Shown: positions 18,360-28,601 of the stretch, piece by piece
How the letters are laid out: each line of letters opens with the position of its first letter
How positions within the stretch are numbered: the first letter of the stretch is position 1
Assembly: GCF_001424165.1 (NCBI RefSeq)
Contig: NZ_LMOJ01000026.1
Coordinates: forward strand, 124,001 to 188,000
DNA length: 64,000 bases
Source: Massilia sp. Leaf139
GTDB lineage: Bacteria; Pseudomonadota; Gammaproteobacteria; Burkholderiales; Burkholderiaceae_D
Direction of reading: 5' to 3'
Made by a program: the position numbers and the translations under genes
Notes under the pieces: generated by a model
Database searches by the model: none
What the model was told of the DNA's origin: nothing
The model's input: only the letters and a program-made list of their open reading frames with translations

Positions 18360-19292
18360 TCAACCGAGTTCCTGCACCAGCTGCGGAATCACTTCGAACA
18401 GATCGCCTACCAGGCCGTAATCCGCCACCGAGAAGATCGGCGCTTCCGGATCCTTGTTGATGGCGACGATGGTCTTCGAGTCCTTCATGCCAGCGAGGTG
18501 CTGGATCGCGCCCGAGATGCCGACGGCGATGTACAGCGATGGCGCGACGATCTTGCCGGTCTGGCCGACCTGCCAGTCGTTCGGCACGTAGCCGGCGTCG
18601 ACCGCGGCGCGCGACGCGCCCATGGCGGCGCCGAGCTTGTCGGCCAGCGGTTCGAGCAGCTTGAAGTTGTCGCCCGAGCCCATGCCGCGGCCACCGGAAA
18701 CGATGATCTTGGCGGCGGTCAGTTCAGGACGATCCGACTTGGCCAGCTCGCGGCCCACGAAGGACGACTTGCCGAAGTCCGCAGCGGCGGCAATCTGCTC
18801 GACGGCAGCCGAACCGCCGGTGGCGGCGGCCGCGTCGAAGCCGGTGCCGCGCACGGTGATGACCTTGACCGAATCGGTCGACTGCACGGTGGCGATCGCG
18901 TTACCGGCGTAGATCGGACGCTCGAAGGTGTCCGGGGAGTCGACCTTGGTGATTTCCGAGATCTGGGCCACGTCCAGCTTGGCGGCCACGCGCGGCAGGA
19001 TGTTCTTGCCGTAGGCGGTGGCTGGCGCCAGGATGTGCGAGTAGGAACCGGCAACGGCCAGGATCTGCTCGGCCACGTTTTCGGCCAGGCCGTCGGCGAA
19101 GTACGGCGCGTCGGCGACCAGCACTTTCGAGACGCCGGCGATCTGCGCGGCGGCTTCGGCGGCGGCGCCGCAATTCGAGCCGGCGACCAGCACGTGGACG
19201 TCGCCACCGCACTGGGCGGCCGCGGTCACGGTGTGGTGGGTTGCGCCCTTCAGGGAGCCATTGTCGTGTTCAGCAATAACGAGTGCGACCAT
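18360..19292 (-). CDS. etfA: electron transfer flavoprotein alpha subunit
   Basis: A 310-residue ETF alpha subunit that holds FAD and transfers electrons from acyl-CoA dehydrogenases to ETF:quinone oxidoreductase. The C-terminal FAD domain shows SGGRGMGSGDNFKLLEPLAD, GASRAAVDAGYVPNDWQVGQ split at the flavin loop, and GISGAIQHLAGMKDSKTIVA. Length is typical. It lies 17 bp after etfB and is co-transcribed with it. Confidence 0.96.
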   Translation of the reverse strand: MVALVIAEHDNGSLKGATHHTVTAAAQCGGDVHVLVAGSNCGAAAEAAAQIAGVSKVLVADAPYFADGLAENVAEQILAVAGSYSHILAPATAYGKNILPRVAAKLDVAQISEITKVDSPDTFERPIYAGNAIATVQSTDSVKVITVRGTGFDAAAATGGSAAVEQIAAAADFGKSSFVGRELAKSDRPELTAAKIIVSGGRGMGSGDNFKLLEPLADKLGAAMGASRAAVDAGYVPNDWQVGQTGKIVAPSLYIAVGISGAIQHLAGMKDSKTIVAINKDPEAPIFSVADYGLVGDLFEVIPQLVQELG

Positions 19293-19309
19293 GATGTGTC
19301 CTATATTCT

Positions 19310-20059
19310 TTAGATGACTTTGGCTTCGGTGCGCAGCTTCTGCACCAGCGTGGCGACGTCCGGCACCTTGATGCCTGCCGAGCGCTTGGCCGGCTCGACG
19401 ACCTTCAGGGTCTTCAGGCGCGGAGCGACGTCGACGCCCAGGTCTTCAGGCTTGATCGTTTCCAGCGGCTTCTTCTTGGCCTTCATGATGTTCGGCAGCG
19501 TGACGTAGCGCGGCTCGTTCAGGCGCAGGTCGGTGGTGACGATCGCCGGGAGGCTCAAGGCCACGGTTTCCAGGCCGCCGTCGACTTCGCGGGTCACGGT
19601 GACCTTTCCGTCTTCCAGCACGACTTTCGAAGCGAAGGTGGCTTGCGGCCAGCCCAGCAGGGCCGCCAGCATCTGGCCGGTCTGGTTCGAATCGTCGTCG
19701 ATCGCCTGCTTGCCCAGGATGATCAGCTGCGGCTGTTCCTTGTCGGCCAGCGCCTTCATGATCTTGGCCACGGCCAGCGGCTCGGTGTCACCAGTCGTTT
19801 CGACCAGGATGCCGCGGTCGGCGCCGATGGCCATGCCGGTGCGCAGGGTTTCCTGGCACTGCGGCACGCCGACGGAGACGGCCACCACTTCGGTAACCTT
19901 GCCGGCTTCCTTCAAACGGGTCGCTTCTTCGAGCGCGATTTCGTCGAACGGGTTCATCGACATCTTGACGTTGGCGATATCTACGCCGCTGCCGTCGGAC
20001 TTGACGCGGACCTTGACGTTATAGTCGACCACGCGTTTGACGGGTACCAGGACTTTCAT
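19310..20059 (-). CDS. etfB: electron transfer flavoprotein beta subunit
   Basis: A 249-residue ETF beta subunit, the AMP-binding partner of EtfA. It starts MKVLVPVKRVVDYNVKVRV, the family hallmark, and has SMNPFDEIALEEATRLKEAG plus GKQAIDDDSNQTGQMLAALL. It is first in the etfB-etfA-dehydrogenase unit, with a -10 TATAAT at 20114-20109 and a palindromic operator candidate upstream. Confidence 0.96.
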   Translation of the reverse strand: MKVLVPVKRVVDYNVKVRVKSDGSGVDIANVKMSMNPFDEIALEEATRLKEAGKVTEVVAVSVGVPQCQETLRTGMAIGADRGILVETTGDTEPLAVAKIMKALADKEQPQLIILGKQAIDDDSNQTGQMLAALLGWPQATFASKVVLEDGKVTVTREVDGGLETVALSLPAIVTTDLRLNEPRYVTLPNIMKAKKKPLETIKPEDLGVDVAPRLKTLKVVEPAKRSAGIKVPDVATLVQKLRTEAKVI

Positions 20060-20108
20060 AGGTGTGCCTTTGAAAAATTGAAGAGGTAGACTTTGGCTGA
20101 GGGCCTAG

Positions 20109-20189
20109 ATTATAAGAGATAAACAGAATCAAGGCTGAATTAAAGCACGATCGTGCGATTTTTGGCTAGAGGGATGCTTCCAAAAATCG
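20109..20189 (-). promoter_or_regulatory. etfB promoter region with palindromic operator candidate
   Basis: A perfect minus-strand TATAAT (20114-20109) lies 49 bp upstream of the etfB ATG; the -35 is weak. Upstream at 20145-20156 is the perfect 12-bp palindrome GCACGATCGTGC, placed where an activator or repressor of the TetR type could act. It abuts a 10-bp inverted repeat, CGATTTTTGG (20156-20165) with CCAAAAATCG (20180-20189). Regulator identity is unknown. Confidence 0.45.
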
Positions 20190-20257
20190 CGTTCGTCATG
20201 CAAAGGGAATGGGCGGGACATGACCTGCCCCGCCAAAGGCTGTGTTACCTGAGCGTT

Positions 20258-20515
20258 TTACTTGCGGCGCATCAGGAAAACGAACTCGCCATTGTTGTGC
20301 GAGTGGTGCAGCAGCGCGTTGCCGGTCTGCTTGGCAAAAGCCTGGAAGTCGCGCACGGAGCCGGTGTCGGTGGCCGTGATGCGCAGCACCTCGCCGGAGG
20401 CCAGTTCGGCCAGCGCCTTCTTGGCTTTCAGGATCGGCAGCGGACAGTTAAGGCCGCGCGCGTCCAGATCCTTCTGGAATTGAATCGTATCGGTATCGAG
20501 AATGGTGTCGCTCAT
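20258..20515 (-). CDS. TusA-family sulfurtransferase
   Basis: An 85-residue SirA/TusA fold protein. The sulfur-carrier motif is intact: LDARGLNCPLPILKAKKAL, with the active Cys in CPxP. It continues TDTGSVRDFQAFAKQTGN. TusA-like proteins pass persulfide sulfur to tRNA thiolation or molybdenum-cofactor synthesis; other paralogues have different roles, so I leave the symbol empty. It lies between alaS and etfB as its own unit. Confidence 0.85.
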   Translation of the reverse strand: MSDTILDTDTIQFQKDLDARGLNCPLPILKAKKALAELASGEVLRITATDTGSVRDFQAFAKQTGNALLHHSHNNGEFVFLMRRK

Positions 20516-20728
20516 CGCATGCCTGCTCAGGTGGTGATCCGGGGTGATACTGGTTGCATACTACTCCAATTCCCGGATTATGACGCGCCGCACCAAAATA
20601 GTCACACCTTGTTTCAATTTTGCAACCAAGTGCCTAGCGACATCACAAAGGACTTGCAAAATGGTCATCCCCGGTGCATGGACGCCAGATTGCAGTGCAC
20701 AGTCGTAATGCGCCTTGGATAAGAGGAC

Positions 20729-20756
20729 GAAAAAAAGCCGCCCTCAGGCGGCTTTC
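20729..20756 (-). terminator. alaS terminator
   Basis: Minus-strand AAAGCCGCC / GGGCGGCTTT stem with TGA loop followed by T6, 20 bp beyond the alaS stop codon. Confidence 0.92.
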
Positions 20757-20775
20757 GATACCACGTCAACGGGGC

Positions 20776-23385
<2,610 letters not shown>

Positions 23386-23429
23386 GTTGGTGGGGGCGGA
23401 AGGAGCGCAGTGCGATAAATAAAGCAACG

Positions 23430-23438
23430 ATTATAGCA
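23430..23438 (-). promoter_or_regulatory. extended -10 promoter of alaS
   Basis: The minus strand reads TGCTATAAT at 23438-23430, an extended -10 (TGn plus consensus), 44 bp upstream of the alaS ATG. The -35 region is weak, as is usual for extended -10 promoters. Confidence 0.55.
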
Positions 23439-23529
23439 GTCAGTGGTGACTTTATTTACACGCTCCCCGGACGAGGTTTTCGGGGGCTGGCGGCGCCGTT
23501 GCCGGAGACGATATCGGGGCGCATGATCG

Positions 23530-23592
23530 ACGCGGGCATGCCCGCCCTACAGTTCGCGCGCTGCGGGGTTTCGTAGGGCGGGCATGCCCGCG
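23530..23592. repeat. pair of REP-like palindromes facing each other
   Basis: Two near-identical units of GTAGGGCGGGCATGCCCGCG, one on the minus strand (23550-23531) and one on the plus strand (23573-23592), with GTAG heads facing each other across 22 bp. This BIME-like arrangement sits between alaS and the glycerophosphodiesterase gene. Confidence 0.65.
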
Positions 23593-23611
23593 TTACCTGC
23601 CGATGCGCTCC

Positions 23612-24388
23612 CTACCGCCCGATGAAATCCGGCCCAATCAAATCGATGCGGTCGGTACAAAACGCCTCCACGCCCCAGGACAGCAGTTCGCGCGCCCGCG
23701 CCGGATCGTTGACCGTATAGCAGAACAGCCCATACCCCGCCGCCCTCACCTCCTGCGCCAGCGCCGGCGTCAGGTGCTTGTGGTTGGTGTGGATCGCCAC
23801 CGCCTCGACCGACTGTGCGCGCCGTTCCCAGTCCGGCGGCAGTTCGCTCATCAGGCAGGCGCGCGGCACCTGGGGCGCCACCTCGCGCGCCGATTCCAGG
23901 GCCAGCATGCTGAAGGACGAGAGCAGCGGCACCGCCGCCATGTCGCCGGCCGCGATCTCGTCCGCGAACAGGGCCGCGGCGATGCGCGCCACGGTGCCGC
24001 CGGTCTCGATGTCGTACTCGGGCGCAGGCTTGATCTCCATGTTCATCCAGACGGCGTGCGCCTTGCAGAAGCCGGCGAACTCGACGAACAACGGCACCGG
24101 CTCGCCCTCGTAGGCGCGCGCGAACCAGCCGCCGGCGTCGAGCAGCGCCAGCTCGGCCGCGTCGTAGTCGTAGACATTCCCGGAGCCGGCCACCGTGCGG
24201 CCGAGATAAGGATCGTGCATTACCACCGGCACGCCGTCGCGCGCCAGCATGATGTCGTATTCGATGGCGCGGTAGCCGCGCCGCAGGCCTTCCTTCAACC
24301 CAGCCAGCGTGTTTTCGGGCGCCAGCACCCCGCCGCCGCGGTGGGCCAGCACGCGCGGATAGCGCCAGGCGGAAGGAAGCGTCGTCAT
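23612..24388 (-). CDS. ugpQ: glycerophosphodiester phosphodiesterase, cytoplasmic type
   Basis: A 258-residue GDPD-fold enzyme that hydrolyses deacylated phospholipid diesters to glycerol-3-phosphate and an alcohol. Motifs are VLAHRGGGVLAPENT (catalytic His and metal Glu), IEYDIMLARDGVPVVMHDPY with HD, and NMEIKP. No signal peptide, so UgpQ-like rather than periplasmic GlpQ. ATG 24388 starts one base after the DUF1294 stop codon, implying translational coupling; the longer frame into that gene is an artefact of high GC. Confidence 0.88.
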   Translation of the reverse strand: MTTLPSAWRYPRVLAHRGGGVLAPENTLAGLKEGLRRGYRAIEYDIMLARDGVPVVMHDPYLGRTVAGSGNVYDYDAAELALLDAGGWFARAYEGEPVPLFVEFAGFCKAHAVWMNMEIKPAPEYDIETGGTVARIAAALFADEIAAGDMAAVPLLSSFSMLALESAREVAPQVPRACLMSELPPDWERRAQSVEAVAIHTNHKHLTPALAQEVRAAGYGLFCYTVNDPARARELLSWGVEAFCTDRIDLIGPDFIGR

Positions 24389-24389
24389 G

Positions 24390-24731
24390 CTAGCGGGCGA
24401 AAATGCGCGCGGACAGCCAGAGGAAGCCGATGACGTTGGCCGCGGCCGTGCCCCAGAACAGCCGCTGGAAGGAGGCTTTCGCCGTCTTGTGGCGCAGCCA
24501 CTGCTGGGCCAGCACCCCGCCCGGCCAGCCGCCGACCAGCCCCAGCAGCAGCAAGGTGCGCTCGGGCGTGCGCCAAGCGCCATGGCGGGCGGCGGACTTG
24601 TCGACGGCATAGGCGACGAAGCAGGAGACGCTGGTGACGAGGTAAGCAATGGCGATCAGCCAGGGCAAGTCCCAGGCCAGCATGGCGCCCCCATACACGG
24701 CGGCAAACAGGAAGAGCGGTAAATAAGGCAT
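24390..24731 (-). CDS. DUF1294 membrane protein
   Basis: A 113-residue inner-membrane protein with helices near residues 5-18, 22-42, 60-75 and 92-110. DUF1294 signatures: AYAVDKSAARHGAWRTPERT, LLGLVGGWPGGVLAQQWLRH and KTAKASFQ. Some homologues are fused to cold-shock domains, but this one is not. It is the first gene of a two-gene unit with ugpQ. Function unknown. Confidence 0.85.
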   Translation of the reverse strand: MPYLPLFLFAAVYGGAMLAWDLPWLIAIAYLVTSVSCFVAYAVDKSAARHGAWRTPERTLLLLGLVGGWPGGVLAQQWLRHKTAKASFQRLFWGTAAANVIGFLWLSARIFAR

Positions 24732-24877
24732 CTCGTCAGCTTAGCGCGGCGGGCGCGCTTTTGCTAGCAGGCACCGATGCGGCTGTTTTATTTCCACTCG
24801 GTTCGATACCGTACCGAAGCGCGCAATCGTGCGGCCTACCCTCGTCGTTCACTTTGCGTTTCAAGCAGGAGGACGTC

Positions 24878-25456
24878 ATGGCTTTCGATCTAGGAAATCT
24901 ACTGCAGCAATACATGGGCGGCGCTTCCGGCGCCGACAACACCCGCGCCACGGAAGACTTCGAACGCGTCACCCAGGCCGCGCCGCGCGAAGCGGTGGCC
25001 CAGGGCGTGACCCAGGCCTTCCGCTCCGACCAGACCCCACCCTTCCCGCAAATGCTGGGACAGATGTTCGGCCAGAGCAATCCGAACCAGCAGGCGAGCA
25101 TGCTGAACCAGCTGATCGCCGCCGCCGGCCCTTCGCTGATCGGCATGCTGGCCGGCCGCGGCGGAGCGGGCGGTATGGGCGGCGGCATGGGTGGTCTGGG
25201 CGGGTTGGGCGGCATGCTCGGCGGGCTCCTCAACGGGAACAACGACGGCCAGCCGCAGATCACGCCGGAACAGGCATCACAACTCTCGCCTGAGCAGGTG
25301 CAAGAGATCGCCCAAAAGGCGGAACAAGAGAACCCTGGCGTAGTCGAGCGTATGGGCGACTTCTATGCCGAGCACCCGAACGTCGTCAAGGGCCTCGGCG
25401 GCGCGGCGCTCGCGATTGCCCTGGCCCACATGGCGTCGAACATGCAACGCCGTTAA
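24878..25456 (+). CDS. uncharacterised Gly/Met-rich protein
   Basis: A 192-residue protein, MAFDLGNLLQQYMGGASG at the start, with a central Gly/Met-rich low-complexity stretch (about residues 92-118) resembling DUF937/YidB-like proteins, and a helical C-terminus that has a weakly hydrophobic segment (VKGLGGAALAIALAHMAS). AGGAGG lies 5 bp before ATG 24878. The next gene, 38 bp downstream, encodes a DUF3597 protein, so the two are probably co-expressed. No function can be assigned. Confidence 0.65.
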   Translation: MAFDLGNLLQQYMGGASGADNTRATEDFERVTQAAPREAVAQGVTQAFRSDQTPPFPQMLGQMFGQSNPNQQASMLNQLIAAAGPSLIGMLAGRGGAGGMGGGMGGLGGLGGMLGGLLNGNNDGQPQITPEQASQLSPEQVQEIAQKAEQENPGVVERMGDFYAEHPNVVKGLGGAALAIALAHMASNMQRR

Positions 25457-25494
25457 TTTCGCTGTCACACCCACCAACAACAAAGGAGCATCAC

Positions 25495-25935
25495 ATGGGC
25501 ATTCTGAGCAATATCTTCAACAAGATCTTCCCGAACTCGGATTCGGCCAAGAAAGCACAGGCGCAAGCCCAGGCTCAGGCACAGGCACAAGCCCAGGCGC
25601 AACGTCCAACGGCTCCGGCCGCGCCTACCGCCGCGCCCGCCGCACCGGCCGCGGCTCCTGCCCCGGCGGCAATGGAACAGGTCGACGTCGAAGCCATCCT
25701 GAACCAGAAGCTGCAAGCCTCGGGCCAGAACCTGAACTGGCGCACCTCGATCGTCGACCTGCTGAAACTGCTCGACCTCGACAGCAGCCTGCAGTCGCGC
25801 AAGGAACTCGCTGCCGAACTGAACTACACCGGCGACACCAGCGATTCGGCCTCGATGAACATCTGGCTGCACCGCCAGGTGATGAACAAGCTGGCGCAAA
25901 ATGGCGGCAAGGTTCCTGCGGATCTGAAGGACTAA
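25495..25935 (+). CDS. DUF3597 family protein
   Basis: A 146-residue protein: MGILSNIFNKIFPNSD, then an Ala-Gln dipeptide run (residues 22-36) and an Ala/Pro linker, then a compact domain (VDVEAILNQKLQASGQNLNW, IVDLLKLLDLDSSLQSRKEL, LHRQVMNKLAQNGG) characteristic of DUF3597. Such proteins look KilA/LysM-like in small folds but have no known activity. AAAGGAG sits 6 bp before the ATG. The AQ run is encoded by near-identical 6-bp repeats and may vary in length between strains. Confidence 0.8.
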   Translation: MGILSNIFNKIFPNSDSAKKAQAQAQAQAQAQAQAQRPTAPAAPTAAPAAPAAAPAPAAMEQVDVEAILNQKLQASGQNLNWRTSIVDLLKLLDLDSSLQSRKELAAELNYTGDTSDSASMNIWLHRQVMNKLAQNGGKVPADLKD

Positions 25936-25980
25936 ACGTCCCGCATGATGGTCTGGAGCCGGCACGCGCCGGCTCCATTC

Positions 25981-27030
25981 TCAATCGGCCAGGCTGGTAT
26001 TGGCCGGGGTTCCGCACGCGAAACAAAAGCGTCCGAACGCATTCTTGCGCGCCGAGCAGCCGCCGCAGCGGTTGAACAGCCCGATGCCGCAATGCGGGCA
26101 AAAGTCGGTAGCGCCGTCCTTCAGATCGACCGGCCGCTCGCAGCCTGGGCAGACGCCTTTGCCCAGCCGGGCCAGGGCCGTGTCGTAGCGCATCGTCTGG
26201 CGCCGCTGGGCGTCGGGCAGCGCTTCGCTCTCCTTCTGGCGCGCCAGGTAGCGCTGCAGCGCATCGATCGCATAGCGTCCCGCCACCACGGTGAGGATGA
26301 TTCCCACGATGTAACGCACATAGCCGCCGTAGCTCGGCAGGTAGGGCACGAGCTCGAAGAAGAAGGCGAACAGGGCGAAGAAGATGAAACCCCAGGCGAA
26401 GGGCCAGTAGACGCTCTTGCGCTTGTGCTTGAACAGCCAGCCGGCGATCAGCAGCAGCGGCAGGGTCAGCGCCAGGCGGTAGCCGAAGACGCGCAGCTCC
26501 TTGTTGCGGATGGCCTCGCCGTAGCGGGCCGCGGCCGGGCGCTCGAGCGCATCCCAGCGCGCCTCGGCCCGTTCGGCCTGCTGGCTGGCGTCGAGCATGG
26601 CCTGGCGCTGTTTTTCGACGGCGGCAAGCGCCTGGCGCTCGCTCGCCACCAGGACGTCGAGCGCCGCGGTACGCTGGATGAGTTCCTGATCCTGATCCGG
26701 TCGCGCCGTCGCCTGGCGGGTGGCGCGCCAGTTGTCGAAGCTGGCGCGGGCGGCGTTGGTGTTCGACTGCGCCACGTTGTGCTGTTGATTGGCCTGCTCG
26801 AGGTTCAGCCGCGCCGTGTCGCGCCGCTCCTCGGCCTCTTTCAGCTGGGCGCGCACGTTTTCCGCCTCGGCCGGATCCATGAACTGATTGAGCGTCAGTT
26901 CGGCTTCCACGTCCCACAGGTTGTCGACGATCTTCCCGCCCAGGCCGATCAGGAAGGCCGCGAACGCGAACGCCACCAGCCACAATGCCCGTTGCAACCA
27001 CTTCTCGGTCAAGCGCAAGCCCTTGCTCAT
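25981..27030 (-). CDS. membrane protein with coiled coil and C-terminal zinc ribbons
   Basis: A 349-residue protein. There is a hydrophobic helix at about 15-35, then a long coiled coil (about 50-175, rich in Ala, Glu, Gln and Arg), two helices at 185-205 and 212-235, and another at 240-262. The C-terminus has paired zinc-ribbon cysteines: CPGCERPVD...FCPHCGIGLFNRCGGC...RFCFACG. GGAGGA before ATG 27030 fixes the start. A membrane-tethered cytoplasmic zinc ribbon with a periplasmic coiled coil is one possible topology. Function unknown. Confidence 0.65.
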   Translation of the reverse strand: MSKGLRLTEKWLQRALWLVAFAFAAFLIGLGGKIVDNLWDVEAELTLNQFMDPAEAENVRAQLKEAEERRDTARLNLEQANQQHNVAQSNTNAARASFDNWRATRQATARPDQDQELIQRTAALDVLVASERQALAAVEKQRQAMLDASQQAERAEARWDALERPAAARYGEAIRNKELRVFGYRLALTLPLLLIAGWLFKHKRKSVYWPFAWGFIFFALFAFFFELVPYLPSYGGYVRYIVGIILTVVAGRYAIDALQRYLARQKESEALPDAQRRQTMRYDTALARLGKGVCPGCERPVDLKDGATDFCPHCGIGLFNRCGGCSARKNAFGRFCFACGTPANTSLAD

Positions 27031-27203
27031 GATTCCTCCAGTCACTTAAAAGCCGATGTTCAAATGATACGACGGGACGCAGCTTGTCATGCCTCAAGGT
27101 CGGAAGCCAAGCGTGGGATGGAGAGGAGCGTAGAGCGATACCGGCGGGGGCGCACGGCGGGATGCGGGATGGCGCGCGCCACCCCGCAACAGAAAAAATC
27201 AGC

Positions 27204-28223
<1,020 letters not shown>

Positions 28224-28601
28224 GGCATTTCCTAGTCAGTGCCCCGATCCGCCGCGCCAAAATAAAACGCCACCTGAATCGAGGCGGCGTTCATGTGAGT
28301 CACATCTTCTCGTCTGGGCCGCGCGTCGTCAGCGGCGCCACCAGTTGCAAAACGAGAAATGTGGATTGATAGATTTCATGGATGGCATGTTTGCAGGTTG
28401 ACGACGCAATGTCAACCGCTACCGCAACGAGGGGGAGAGCGGAAAGCCCATCAGTGAAGGACAACGCCATGCAGTCTCGCATGCAATGTGCATGCGGCTT
28501 GCCTTGCGCAGTAGAAATCCAAACGGTCGATTTTTCCGAACTTTCTCTTTTCGGCGACCGTCTAAAAGTATTTTGTTGTTAAAATTTTAACAAGTGGTGA
28601 A
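28224..28601. other. 378-bp gene-free divergent region between trpS and the glycosidase fusion
   Basis: Holds the trpS leader hairpin and its possible promoter at the left. The right end is AT-rich (TATTTTGTTGTTAAAATTTTAAC near 28568-28590) and probably contains the promoter of the glycosidase fusion. Two short open frames here look non-coding. Confidence 0.5.
28258..28291 (-). promoter_or_regulatory. terminator-like hairpin in the trpS leader (possible attenuator)
   Basis: Minus strand: AACGCCGCC / GGTGGCGTT stem (one G-T pair) with loop TCGATTCA followed by TTTATTTT, ending about 35 bp before the trpS ATG. No gene on this strand lies upstream for it to terminate. A TTGACA with AAACAT 17 bp later (minus strand, near 28405-28377) could be the promoter. 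Confidence 0.5.

Noticed and set aside
28300..28582. Two short frames of 60-66 codons between trpS and the fusion gene
   Set aside because: Neither has a Shine-Dalgarno site or recognisable sequence, and one overlaps the trpS leader structures.
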